Source: Synechococcus sp. JA-3-3Ab (GTDB lineage Bacteria > Cyanobacteriota > Cyanobacteriia > Thermostichales > Thermostichaceae). From it: DNA of 64,000 nt. The translations under genes were made by a program, and so were the position numbers. The DNA is taken from assembly GCF_000013205.1 (NCBI RefSeq), contig NC_007775.1, forward strand, positions 1,918,501 to 1,982,500. Reading direction: 5' to 3'. Below the pieces are notes generated by a model. The model worked only from the letters and a program-made list of their open reading frames with translations. It ran no database searches and was not told the DNA's origin. How positions within the stretch are numbered: the first letter of the stretch is position 1; the number at the start of each line of letters is the position of its first letter. This document shows positions 36,164-44,839 of this stretch, piece after piece.

Positions 36164-36257
36164 GCCGGGATCCTCCGCTCAGATTGGTTACCCATCTCAA
36201 TCATCCTAATATGGGCGCCTCCTCTCGAACCAGCGAAAAAAAGACCCTAGAAGTTCT

Positions 36258-38540
36258 TCAGCGGGATCCGTTCTGGTAGTGGCGGGAGCGCAACACCAGC
36301 ACATCCGAGAGCTGGCGCAATTGACTCTGAACTTGGTCGAGCTGTTTTTTGTCCCGCACATCAATACAGAGATCGATCAGAGCCGTACGGTTGGCAAAGG
36401 TCTGCACCCTGGCATTGCGCACATTAATGCTCTGATCCGAAAGACGGGAAAGGATGTCCCGCAGCACGCCAACGCGGTCAATGACCTCCAGGCGCAGTTC
36501 CACAGGGTAGATCTGGGTGCTCTGCCGTAATTGCTCCTCGTTCCAGCGCACCGGCACCAGCCGCTCCCCCGGAACCTGAGCCACCCGCGGACAATCGCGA
36601 TGATGAATGGTGATACCCTTGAAGCGGGTAACCACGCCCAGGATGGGATCCCCTGGCAGCGGGTTGCAACATTTGGCCAACTGGTGTTTCAGACCCTCCA
36701 CCCCCAGGATGGGAGATTGGGATCGGCTGGAACCTCGGCTCCCATTGGCCCGCGGCAGCAGCAGCTTGGCTTCCTCAAGGGATCCCTCCTCTGGCGGGGG
36801 AGAGACTGCCGGCTTGCTCACCTCCTGCAGCCGATGGAGCACCTGCGTGGGGGTGACCTCTCCATAGCCCAGCGCCGCCAGCAGGTCGTCCACGCTGGTG
36901 TAGTTGAGCTTCTCGGCCACCTTTTGCATCCGCTCCGACTTGAGCAGCGCATCGAACCCCGTTTTGCCCAGCTCCCGCTCCAGCAAGTCCCGGCCCCGGG
37001 CGATGTTTTGCTCGCGATTGCAGCGCTTAAACCATTGGCGAATGCGGTTGCGGGCCGAGCTGGTGGCTACAAAATTGATCCAGTCCAGGCTGGGGTGGGC
37101 GTTCTTGTGGGTGATGATTTGGACAATGTCGCCATTGCGCAGGCGGGTATTCAAGGGCACGATCTTGTTGTTCACCCGCGCCCCGGCACAGTGATCCCCA
37201 ATTTCAGAGTGAATGCGATAGGCAAAGTCCACCGGGCAGGATCCCTGGGGCAGGGCCAGCAAGTCTCCTTTGGGCGTAAAGACGTAAACCTCGCTCTCAA
37301 ATAGGTTCTCGCGAATGGTGTCCAGGTATTCTTTGTCGTCCTTGAGGTCGTTTTGCCACTCCAACAGTTGCCGCAGCCAGGTAAAGCGCTCTTCCTCGGG
37401 CTTTACGGGGGTGCTGCCGGCTTCTTTGTACTTCCAGTGGGCGGCAATGCCGTATTCGGCCACGCGGTGCATCTCTTCGGTGCGGATCTGCACCTCCACC
37501 GGTCGGCCCTGTAGGCCGATCACAGCCGTATGCAAAGATTGGTAGCGGTTGGCCTTGGGCAAGCCAATGTAGTCTTTGAAACGACCCGGAATGGGGCGAA
37601 AACAGTTGTGAACGACCGCCAGCACCCGGTAGCATTCGCTCACGGTTTGCACGATAACCCGCACGGCCAGGAGATCGTAGATCTCGTGAAATTCTTTGCG
37701 CTGCTGCTGCATCTTGCGGTAGATGCCGTACAGGTGCTTGGGCCGCCCGCTAATCTCAAAGTGCTCTAGCCCCCCTTGAATGAGGTGCTTCCGCAGCTCT
37801 TCAATAAACGCTTGGATCTCTGCCTCTCGCTCGCTACGCTTGGCGTTGACCAGCTCTTGAATCTGGCGATAGGCTTCGTAGTCCAGGTACTTAAAGGCCA
37901 AGTCTTCCAGTTCCCACTTGAAATGCCAGATCCCCAGCCGGTTGGCCAAGGGGGCGAAGATCTCCATAGTTTCGGCTGCAATCTGTTTTTGCTTGTGGGG
38001 GGGCAGATATTGCAGCGTGCGCATGTTGTGCAAGCGATCCGCCAACTTGACCACAATGACCCGGATATCCTTGGCCATGGCCACAAACATGCGGCGGAAG
38101 TTTTCTGCTTGCTGCTCCGTTTTGCTGGAGAAATTAAACTGAGAAAGCTTGGTTACCCCCTCCACCAGCAGGCGAACCTCAGGGCCAAATTCGGCCTCTA
38201 GGGCCTCCAGGGTAACTTCCGTATCTTCGACAACATCGTGCAGAAGGCCAGCAGCTACGGTAACGGCGTCACCCCCCAACTCCCGCAACAGGCTGGCCAC
38301 GGCCACCGGATGGGCGATGTAGGGATCCCCTGATTTCCGCTTTTGGCCCTTGTGCAAACAGTAGGCAAACTCGAAGGCCCGGCGCAGCAAATCTGCCTCT
38401 TCCGCCGTGTAGGATCGCAGCCCATCGCCGAGATCTTCAGCGCCTGAAAGCAAAGCCCGCAGCCATCCCGGCACCTCAAAATCCAGGCTATTTAGGTCAA
38501 AGCCTCCCTCTAAGCTGGCGGCAACAGCAGGCTGACCCAT
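36258..38540 (-). CDS. Bifunctional (p)ppGpp synthetase/hydrolase (Rsh, RelA/SpoT)
   Basis: 760 residues with the full set of domains. HD hydrolase: HKGQKRKSGDPYIAHPVAVA, HDVVEDTEVTLE, KLADRLHNMRTL. Synthetase: FKDYIGLPKANRYQSLHTAV. TGS: VYVFTPKGDLLALPQG with VDFAYRIHSEIG. A conserved Cys region, LAKCCNPLPGDP and HHRDCPRV, and a C-terminal ACT domain follow. Both enzymatic halves look intact, so it should make and degrade the stringent-response alarmone. 198 bp upstream carry no gene. Confidence 0.95.
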   Translation of the reverse strand: MGQPAVAASLEGGFDLNSLDFEVPGWLRALLSGAEDLGDGLRSYTAEEADLLRRAFEFAYCLHKGQKRKSGDPYIAHPVAVASLLRELGGDAVTVAAGLLHDVVEDTEVTLEALEAEFGPEVRLLVEGVTKLSQFNFSSKTEQQAENFRRMFVAMAKDIRVIVVKLADRLHNMRTLQYLPPHKQKQIAAETMEIFAPLANRLGIWHFKWELEDLAFKYLDYEAYRQIQELVNAKRSEREAEIQAFIEELRKHLIQGGLEHFEISGRPKHLYGIYRKMQQQRKEFHEIYDLLAVRVIVQTVSECYRVLAVVHNCFRPIPGRFKDYIGLPKANRYQSLHTAVIGLQGRPVEVQIRTEEMHRVAEYGIAAHWKYKEAGSTPVKPEEERFTWLRQLLEWQNDLKDDKEYLDTIRENLFESEVYVFTPKGDLLALPQGSCPVDFAYRIHSEIGDHCAGARVNNKIVPLNTRLRNGDIVQIITHKNAHPSLDWINFVATSSARNRIRQWFKRCNREQNIARGRDLLERELGKTGFDALLKSERMQKVAEKLNYTSVDDLLAALGYGEVTPTQVLHRLQEVSKPAVSPPPEEGSLEEAKLLLPRANGSRGSSRSQSPILGVEGLKHQLAKCCNPLPGDPILGVVTRFKGITIHHRDCPRVAQVPGERLVPVRWNEEQLRQSTQIYPVELRLEVIDRVGVLRDILSRLSDQSINVRNARVQTFANRTALIDLCIDVRDKKQLDQVQSQLRQLSDVLVLRSRHYQNGSR

Positions 38541-38738
38541 GGGAATCTAGCAAGGAGGATGGTTTACTCCCTGGAGTTTCTTACAGCCTATCCCCAACTT
38601 TACCCGTCCGCAGGCAGGTTAAAGGCAAAAAGCGCTGCGAAAAACTTCAGGGAAAAATCTGGCGCAGTGTTAGTATTCTAGTTCCATCCTATCACTCACT
38701 CTGCCGCATCTCGTAGCAACATATACAGACAGATGAAG

Positions 38739-39608
38739 CTAGCCTCTTGCTAGAGGGCTAGAGCTGGGAGGAATTTGCAAAGCTAGAGGCCCTAGCCATC
38801 CCTTGCGATAGTCGTTGAGAATTTGCCTTGCCGCTCGTTCGGCATCCCCTCGATACCGCCGCTCTGCGAGATCTTGCACTGCCACGCTGCCAGGGGGGAT
38901 CGGGTCGGGCCAGCCGTAGCGCTGTTGCAGCAGGGCTTGGGCCTGGGGCTGCACCTGCAGCAGTTGATCCACGAAGTAGGCGGCCACCTGCTCAGGATCG
39001 TAGGCTGCGGCGCCGATGTCATCACAGATGGCCAGCAGGGAGGCTGCCTGTTGATCCGGCAGCGAAGGCGGGAGGATGCCCGGCGAGTCCAGCAAATCCA
39101 ACTCCCCCCCTAGCCGTACCCACTGCAGTTGCCGGGTTACCCCAGGGCGCGCAGCGCTCTCGACGGCTCGCCGTCCCAAAAGTCGATTCAACAAGGCAGA
39201 CTTGCCCACATTGGGAAAACCCACCACCACGGCCCGGACAGCCCGCGGCCGCATGCCCCACCGTTGCCGCCGCTCGTTTACCGCTTGCCCCATCTGTAAG
39301 ATGGCTTGCTTGAGGCGGGGCACCCCTTCTCCCGATTGACCGTTGGTGGGATAGACCGGGATCCCTTGCTGCGAAAAATGCTCCTGCCACGCTTTGAGAT
39401 CCCTTGCCGCAATGGAATCGGCTCGGTTAAGCGCCAAGAGGCGAGGTTTTTCCCCCAGCCACTTGTCCAGCTCAGGGTGACGGCTGGCCAGCGGGATCCG
39501 CGCGTCCACCACTTCAATTGCCACGTCCACCAGCCGCAATTGTTCCCGCAACTGGCCAATGGCCTTGGCCACATGGCCGGGATACCACTGGATGGGCGGA
39601 GAGCTCAT
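38739..39608 (-). CDS. Ribosome biogenesis GTPase RbgA/YlqF-like
   Basis: 289 residues with the circularly permuted GTPase order: G4 first (ALNRADS), then G1 GFPNVGKSALLN, G3 DSPGILP. The start IQWYPGHVAKAIGQLREQL is typical of the YlqF/RbgA branch, as is the C-terminal KGWLGPLALQ region. It acts in late assembly of the 50S subunit. It is followed downstream by the rsh gene on the same strand and is divergent from the ferredoxin gene. Confidence 0.92.
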   Translation of the reverse strand: MSSPPIQWYPGHVAKAIGQLREQLRLVDVAIEVVDARIPLASRHPELDKWLGEKPRLLALNRADSIAARDLKAWQEHFSQQGIPVYPTNGQSGEGVPRLKQAILQMGQAVNERRQRWGMRPRAVRAVVVGFPNVGKSALLNRLLGRRAVESAARPGVTRQLQWVRLGGELDLLDSPGILPPSLPDQQAASLLAICDDIGAAAYDPEQVAAYFVDQLLQVQPQAQALLQQRYGWPDPIPPGSVAVQDLAERRYRGDAERAARQILNDYRKGWLGPLALQIPPSSSPLARG

Positions 39609-39787
39609 GCCGCCAAAACCTTGGAAAAGCTCGACGGCTACGCAAACAAGGACAGGATCTACTTTAGCCTGCCCAGCCCGCTCCTTCCCAATCCCAGGGC
39701 GAGTAAAAAATAATACAGTATAGGTGTGACTAGGATCCCTTGCCAGGACAAGCTAACGTTAAGGGATGTAACAACGAAGGAGAGACA

Positions 39788-40273
39788 ATGGTCAAGCGGG
39801 TGCGGTTGGATCCCATTGCTCAGGTGTCGGAAGTGGCCACCAACAGCAACTTGCTCTCGGTGCTGTTGCGGGAAGAGCTGAATGTCTTGAAAGAGTGCGG
39901 CGGGCGCGGCCTCTGCGCCACCTGTCATGTGTATGTAAAAGAGGGGATGGAATCGCTCTCGGCCATGACCCCCCGGGAGCAGCGCACCTTGGAGGTGATC
40001 ACCACTCGTAAGACCAATTCCCGCCTAGCTTGTCAAGCGCGGGTTCTGGGGGAAGGGGTGGTGGTGGAATTGCCGGTGGGAATGTACGCCAATGCTCTCA
40101 AGGATATCGAGGTGCTCATTGGGCGGCGGGCCGAGCAGCCCATCTTGCACCCTATCACTGGTGCTGTGTTGGTGCAGGCAGGAAAGCTGATTACCCGTTC
40201 GGTGCTGGAGTCGGTGAAGAACCTCGATCTAGACATCCAAGAGGCTTTGGCCCGCAGCAGCCGAGATTTCTAG
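39788..40273 (+). CDS. [2Fe-2S] ferredoxin-like protein with C-terminal extension
   Basis: 161 residues from ATG 39788, with AAGGAGAGA upstream. Cluster ligands: C37, C43, C46 (CGGRGLCATC) and C82 (SRLACQARV), giving C-x5-C-x2-C-x35-C, nearer to adrenodoxin-like than to plant-type spacing. The 75 residues after the last Cys (LPVGMYANALKDIEVLIGRRAEQ onwards) are not part of the standard fold. It probably transfers electrons in the cytoplasm; the partner is unknown. It ends 6 bp before the sugar-kinase start, so the two are likely co-translated. Confidence 0.85.
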   Translation: MVKRVRLDPIAQVSEVATNSNLLSVLLREELNVLKECGGRGLCATCHVYVKEGMESLSAMTPREQRTLEVITTRKTNSRLACQARVLGEGVVVELPVGMYANALKDIEVLIGRRAEQPILHPITGAVLVQAGKLITRSVLESVKNLDLDIQEALARSSRDF

Positions 40274-40279
40274 AGCTCT

Positions 40280-41701
40280 ATGGGACCTGTATTTCTCGGG
40301 ATCGACCTAGGCACTTCGGGAATGCGGGTGGTGGCCCTTTCAGAAGCGGGGGAGGTGGTGGGCAAAAGCGAGCGCTCCTGGGATCCCCCAGAAACCAACC
40401 CGGGCCGCTGGCTGCGCACCCTGAAGACGCTGCTGGCACACCTGAAGACCCAACTGGGGGATCGCTACGCCATCGTTGCCCTCAGTGCCTGTAGCACCTC
40501 TGGCACGGTTTTGCCGGTAGACGGGCGGGGCATGCCGCTGGATCAGGCCTGGCTGTATTCCGACCTGCGGGGACAGGCCCAGGCCCGGCGCTTGGGGATC
40601 CCGGCCAGTTGGGGGCTCAGCCGCTGGCTGTGGTGGGCAGAAGCCCATCCTGATCAATACCGGGACAGCTACCTGGCCCACCCGGCGGACTTTCTCCTGA
40701 GCCAACTGGGAGGCCGCCGGCGGGTAACCGATCACACCCATGCCCTAAAAAGCGGCTTCGACCTGGAAACCTACACGTGGCCGCGGGAGTGGCTGTCTCG
40801 CCATGGCCTCGACCCCAAGCGCTTTCCTGAGGTGGTGGCGCCAGGAACGGTTCTGGGAACGGTGCGGGCGGAGTGGGAGCTGGGGCCAGAGGTGCTGATT
40901 GCTGCCGGGATCACCGATGGCTGCGCCGGACAGTTGGCCGCAGGGGCTACTCGCTTGGGGCAGGTTGCCACCAGCCTGGGCACAACCCTCATCTTCAAGG
41001 CCAACAGTGCTGTTCGCGTGAGCGGGACGGAGTCCTATCCCGTGCAAACGCAAAGCCTCTACTCCCATCTGCACCCCGACCGAACCAGTTGGTGGCCAGG
41101 AGCAGCCTCCTTCTGCGGCGGCGGGGTCTTGCCCCACTTCTTCCCCGGCGGCAACTTTGCTGCCCTGGATCGGCAGGCGGAAGCCCATCTGCCCACGGGC
41201 TTGGTCAGCTATCCCCTCTGCCGACCCGGCGAGCGTTTTCCCATCCTGGATAGTGAATTTGCCGGCTTCTTGCCCCAGGCGGAAGTGGGATCCCCTCGCT
41301 TCTATGCAGCTCTCTTGGAAGGGGTGGCAATGGTGGAGCGGCTGGGGCTGGAGACCTTGGCCGCCCACGGGATCCCCATAGAGGGAACGCTGTTGACCAC
41401 CGGCGGCGGCTGCAAAAGCCCTCTGTGGCTGCGCCTGCGCGCCAGCCTCCTTGCCCGCCCCTTAGCAGTGGTCAAGCACCCCGAGGCCGCCGTAGGGGCA
41501 GCTGTCCTGGCCGCCTCGGCCTATTGGTGCTGCTCGGTGCAGCAGGCTGCCGATCGGCTGGTGCAGGTGGAACGCCTCATCCAGCCCGATCCCGAGTGGG
41601 TCAAGGCCTATACCGAGATCTACTCGGAGTTCCTTAGCCGCCTTCCTAATTTCTGGAGATTCCCTGAAGGGAGAGCCGCTAACCCGCTACTCACTGGGTA
41701 G
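40280..41701 (+). CDS. FGGY-family carbohydrate kinase (xylulokinase/ribulokinase-like)
   Basis: 473 residues. It has the phosphate-binding FLGIDLGTSGMRVVAL at the N-terminus, GITDGCAGQLAAGATRLGQVATSLGTT in the middle, and the second-domain LLTTGGGCKSPLWLRLRAS. This arrangement resembles the cyanobacterial/plastid XK-1 type, which has been linked to D-ribulose phosphorylation; the exact pentose is not certain. The last 12 or so residues (RFPEGRAANPLLTG) are encoded by a stretch that looks like a degenerate CRISPR repeat plus following bases, so the native end may be shorter. Confidence 0.85.
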   Translation: MGPVFLGIDLGTSGMRVVALSEAGEVVGKSERSWDPPETNPGRWLRTLKTLLAHLKTQLGDRYAIVALSACSTSGTVLPVDGRGMPLDQAWLYSDLRGQAQARRLGIPASWGLSRWLWWAEAHPDQYRDSYLAHPADFLLSQLGGRRRVTDHTHALKSGFDLETYTWPREWLSRHGLDPKRFPEVVAPGTVLGTVRAEWELGPEVLIAAGITDGCAGQLAAGATRLGQVATSLGTTLIFKANSAVRVSGTESYPVQTQSLYSHLHPDRTSWWPGAASFCGGGVLPHFFPGGNFAALDRQAEAHLPTGLVSYPLCRPGERFPILDSEFAGFLPQAEVGSPRFYAALLEGVAMVERLGLETLAAHGIPIEGTLLTTGGGCKSPLWLRLRASLLARPLAVVKHPEAAVGAAVLAASAYWCCSVQQAADRLVQVERLIQPDPEWVKAYTEIYSEFLSRLPNFWRFPEGRAANPLLTG

Positions 41702-41825
41702 CAGGTTTTCTTTTGTTTCCAATTTCTAGGGATCCCCCCGAAGGGGGAACCATCCGGGATGTTGCCCGGATACTCGGGCGGGTCCATCTGTTTCCAATTT
41801 CTAGGGATCCCCCCGAAGGGGGAAC
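41641..41825 (-). CRISPR. Mini CRISPR-like array: two identical 36-nt repeats and one degenerate repeat
   Basis: Repeats at 41715-41750 and 41790-41825 are identical over 36 nt, with a 39-nt spacer (41751-41789). A third block at 41641-41676 matches about three quarters of the repeat and lies 38 nt before the first, as expected for a degenerate terminal repeat. Read on the minus strand, the repeat starts GTTCCCCCTTCGGGGGGATC and ends AAATTGGAAAC, like many cyanobacterial repeats. The leader should then be at the high-coordinate side. No cas gene is in the window. The spacer contains ATCCGGG/CCCGGAT as an inverted repeat. Confidence 0.68.
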
Positions 41826-42083
41826 TCTACCCTTATTAAACCCAAGCGGGGCAAGGAATGCAAGGCCTATTTGCGAGGGGGTCGGTCGAAGAGGGCAAAA
41901 AAAGGCCTTGCAGAGGAGGGGTGAGAGGCCTGAAAGCCTTGTGGCGCAAGGCATCGAGCGGGTCAACGAAAAAATCGGCTTTTGCGGGTTTTGGCGAGGC
42001 GCTCGCAGAAGCGTTGATACCGTTTTTATGTGCTTTTGGCAACATGGCTAGGATCGGGATCCCTGGCAAGTCCGAGCTAGGGG
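41826..42083. other. Region between the repeat array and the UbiB-type gene
   Basis: No gene supported. An 86-codon frame (41858-42118) overlaps the next gene's end and shows no family features. AAGGCCTTGC, AGGCCTGAAAGCCTTG and GCGCAAGGC are related short motifs repeated between 41905 and 41955 and may form structure. If the array is read on the minus strand, this is where its leader would be. Confidence 0.4.
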
Positions 42084-43742
42084 CTAATTGCGCAGGCGAC
42101 CGGAGCGGAGGATGCTGAGGATGAGCCACAGTCCCAAGAGGCTGGCGGCGCCAAAAAGCAGCTCGCTCAGCCAGAAGACCTGGAAGCGCTGGGTTTGCGC
42201 CGAGATGATGGCGGCGCCGATAATCAGGGATCCGACCAGGATGCTGTAGGAGAGGCGGTTGGCCGACTGATCCAGGCTGATGCGGAGGTCTTCCAGCTCT
42301 TGGATGGTGAGGTTCCAGCGTTGGGTTTCCGAGGTGATGCGGCTAAGCAGCACTTCCAATTGCCGCGGCGACTGCAGCGAGAGGTTTTTCAGGTCCAAGG
42401 CTGTGCGCAGCAGCGAGGGTAGGGGAGCTTCCCCCAGCAACTGCTGCCGAAACACGTCCGCCATCAGGGGGCGAATTTGCTCCGGCAGATTGTAGTCTGG
42501 GGTGAGCTGGCGGGCGATCCCTTCCAGATTGGCCAGGGCCTTGGCGCACAGCCCCAGGTTGCCGGGGATGCGGATCTGGTTGCGCCGCGCTGCTTGCAGG
42601 ATCTCGGAGAAAAGCTGGCTAAAATCCAGCTCGGCCACAGTTAGGGTGTAGTACTGCCGCAAAAGACGCTCGTATTCCCGCTGCAACTGGGCCAGGCTGA
42701 CGGCGGGATCCCGCAAGCGGCCCCTGGGGCTTTCCGGCAGGGCCAGCTCCAGGGTGAGTTCGGCACAGCGCTGGGCATCCAGGCTGACGATGGCCAAAAT
42801 CAGCTCCAGCACAATCTGCTGCGTGCGCGGATCCAGCCGCCCAATCATGCCGCAGTCCAAGAGGGCTACGCGACCGGATCCCAAATAGAACAAGTTGCCG
42901 GGGTGGGGATCGGCGTGGAAGTAGCCGTCGATGCAGATCTGCTGGAAAAAGGCGCGGGTGAGCAGGCGGGCAAGCTGCTGCGGCTCGGCGTCGCTGCGAT
43001 CCGCCTCCAGGAGTGGCTTTCCTTCGATCCACTCCAGGGTCAGCACCTTGGGGGTGGTAAGAGCCCAATAGACGCGCGGCACCACCAGTTGGTTGGGATC
43101 AAACCAACGGCCAGCCTGCAGGCGTTGCCGCAGCTGCTCCGTGTGGCGGGCTTCCTGGGTAAAGTCCAGCTCCGCCTGAATGGCCCGGCAAAACTCATCC
43201 GCCAAGGCCACCACGTCTGCCAGCCGGCCAAATTCTGTTTGCGCCACCAATTCAGCAATGCTGCGGATGAGCCTTGTATCCCGCTCTACTATTGCCTCCA
43301 CGCCGGGCCGCTGGATCTTGAGGGCCACCGCTTCGCCGCTGACGAGATGGGCGCGATGGACCTGGGCAATGGATCCCGCCGCCACCGCTTCCGTGTCGAG
43401 GCTGCTGAATACCTGTTCCAGCGGCTTTCGCAACTGCTGGCGCAGCAGGATCTCCACCGCGTTCCAGGGCACGGGGGGCACATTGCTCTGCAGGGTGCTG
43501 AGGGCCTCGATATACTCCCGCGGCAGCAGGTCGGGGCGGGTGCTCAGCAACTGGCCCAGCTTCACATAGACCGGCCCCAGATCCACCAGGATGTTGCGCA
43601 GCACCAGGGGTGGTGGCAGTTGCGGCTCTTCCGCCTTGCCCAAAGAGAGCAAGCGCCGCATGTAGTCCCAGCCGTGGCGCAGGACTACTTCTAGGATCTC
43701 CGCCTGACGGGCGCTATTCTGGGCCAGCCGCGCAAAGACCAC
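42084..43742 (-). CDS. ABC1/UbiB (AarF) family atypical kinase
   Basis: 552 residues from a GTG at 43740-43742, preceded by GAGAGGAAAGAGG. UbiB hallmarks: GPVYVKLGQLLSTRPDLLP (the KxGQ motif), the Ala-rich nucleotide loop AVAAGSIAQVHRA, ALKIQRPG, ICIDGYFHADPHPGNLF and ALLDCGMIGRLD. Two membrane segments at the C-terminus (about 495-545) anchor it. The family supports ubiquinone or plastoquinone and other isoprenoid metabolism. Start choice is fairly secure. Confidence 0.92.
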   Translation of the reverse strand: MVFARLAQNSARQAEILEVVLRHGWDYMRRLLSLGKAEEPQLPPPLVLRNILVDLGPVYVKLGQLLSTRPDLLPREYIEALSTLQSNVPPVPWNAVEILLRQQLRKPLEQVFSSLDTEAVAAGSIAQVHRAHLVSGEAVALKIQRPGVEAIVERDTRLIRSIAELVAQTEFGRLADVVALADEFCRAIQAELDFTQEARHTEQLRQRLQAGRWFDPNQLVVPRVYWALTTPKVLTLEWIEGKPLLEADRSDAEPQQLARLLTRAFFQQICIDGYFHADPHPGNLFYLGSGRVALLDCGMIGRLDPRTQQIVLELILAIVSLDAQRCAELTLELALPESPRGRLRDPAVSLAQLQREYERLLRQYYTLTVAELDFSQLFSEILQAARRNQIRIPGNLGLCAKALANLEGIARQLTPDYNLPEQIRPLMADVFRQQLLGEAPLPSLLRTALDLKNLSLQSPRQLEVLLSRITSETQRWNLTIQELEDLRISLDQSANRLSYSILVGSLIIGAAIISAQTQRFQVFWLSELLFGAASLLGLWLILSILRSGRLRN

Positions 43743-43779
43743 CTCTTTCCTCTCCTCTTCCGGGCTTGCCTAGGAAGGC

Positions 43780-44367
43780 TTAGAAAAAGGGCACGGGAGC
43801 CACCCGGCGGGTTCCATCCCAGCCGCTGGCTAGCCCTTCTCGCAAGACCCGCAGCACCTCGTCGGTGCTGGCGTTGGGCTCGGCAAAGGAGAAGAGGTGC
43901 TTATAGCGCAGCCTCCCTTCGCGATCCACGATGAACTGGCCTGGCAGGGGCGCCCCCAGGGCTTGGCCGACGCCGTAGAGCCGAAAGGTTTTGCACTCCG
44001 GATCCACCAGCAGCGGATAGGGCAGTTCCAGGTCGGCTTGGATCTGTTGGCTTTGCACCGGGTCGGTGCTGGTAACCATCAGCAGCTCTGCTCCCAGAGC
44101 CCGGATCTCCTCGTAGCGGGCCTTCAGCTCCTGGATGTGGGGGTAGCAGAAGGGGCAGAAGAGCTTTTCTGTAAAGATGCGGGTAAAGGCCAGAACCACC
44201 GGCTTTTGGCCGCGGTAGTCCGACAGGCGCACGGGATCCCCGTGCACATTGGGCAGCTCAAAGTCAGGGGCCAGCTCGCCAATCTGCAGAGGGCTGTTGG
44301 CCGGCTGGGGGATGAAGTTGTCGAAAAAGCGACGGTTGAACAGGCTGCTGTTGCTGGTCATTGCCAT
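43780..44367 (-). CDS. Peroxiredoxin-like (AhpC/TSA fold) redoxin
   Basis: 195 residues. The thioredoxin-like fold begins APDFELPNVHGDPVRLSDYRGQKPVVLAF, then has CPFCYPHIQELK, the redox-active pair C-x-x-C rather than the single Cys of classic peroxiredoxins. VTSTDPVQSQ and PLPGQFIVDREGRLRYKH complete the pattern. It likely reduces peroxides or disulfides in the cytoplasm. Same strand as the two genes upstream (44399-44836 and 44840-45403), which may form a unit with it. Confidence 0.85.
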   Translation of the reverse strand: MAMTSNSSLFNRRFFDNFIPQPANSPLQIGELAPDFELPNVHGDPVRLSDYRGQKPVVLAFTRIFTEKLFCPFCYPHIQELKARYEEIRALGAELLMVTSTDPVQSQQIQADLELPYPLLVDPECKTFRLYGVGQALGAPLPGQFIVDREGRLRYKHLFSFAEPNASTDEVLRVLREGLASGWDGTRRVAPVPFF

Positions 44368-44398
44368 TTTTTACGTTTCTTTACTACCTGCCACCAGC

Positions 44399-44836
44399 CT
44401 AACCCAAAGCCTCGGCCACTGCCTTTAGCCGTCGCAGTTGTGCCCGCATGTCGTGCCGGGTCAGCTCCGCTGCCACCAGATAGAACCCTGCCGCCACCCA
44501 AGGGTTGGGGATGCAAAACTCAAAGCGGTTTACCAATAGCGTTCCCAGCGGCTGGGGGCAACATTCCCAGCGGTCGGTGCCCTGAAAAAAACCCTCAAAC
44601 TGCCACTGCACCAGGCCCTCGGCCCGCTCGGCGATCACGCAGTCTAGGCTGGGGGAAACCAGCGGCAGGCGCAGGAAAAAGCGGTAGCGGCTGCCCAGTT
44701 GCCCAGTGGGGGATCCCAGCGCCTCACAGCTCAACAGGGGGTTGAGCCAGCGCCGCATCAGCGCTGGATCGATTAGACAGCGCTCCACCTGGGCCACGCC
44801 AGCGGCAATTTCAATCGCTTGAGTATAGACGGGCAT
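44399..44836 (-). CDS. SRPBCC-superfamily protein
   Basis: 145 residues. The beta-rich pattern with an opening strand (YTQAIEIAAGVAQVERCL), a helix-turn (DPALMRRWLNPLL) and a long C-terminal helix (LVAAELTRHDMRAQLRRLKAVAEAL) suits the SRPBCC (START/Bet v1) lipid-binding fold. The ligand is unknown. Its start is 3 bp after the preceding gene's stop, so the two are probably translated together. Confidence 0.7.
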   Translation of the reverse strand: MPVYTQAIEIAAGVAQVERCLIDPALMRRWLNPLLSCEALGSPTGQLGSRYRFFLRLPLVSPSLDCVIAERAEGLVQWQFEGFFQGTDRWECCPQPLGTLLVNRFEFCIPNPWVAAGFYLVAAELTRHDMRAQLRRLKAVAEALG

Positions 44837-44839
44837 GCT

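Noticed and set aside
41858-42118. Small frame between the repeat array and the UbiB gene
   Set aside because: Overlaps the end of the UbiB gene on the other strand, no recognisable domain, and the region is rich in short repeats.
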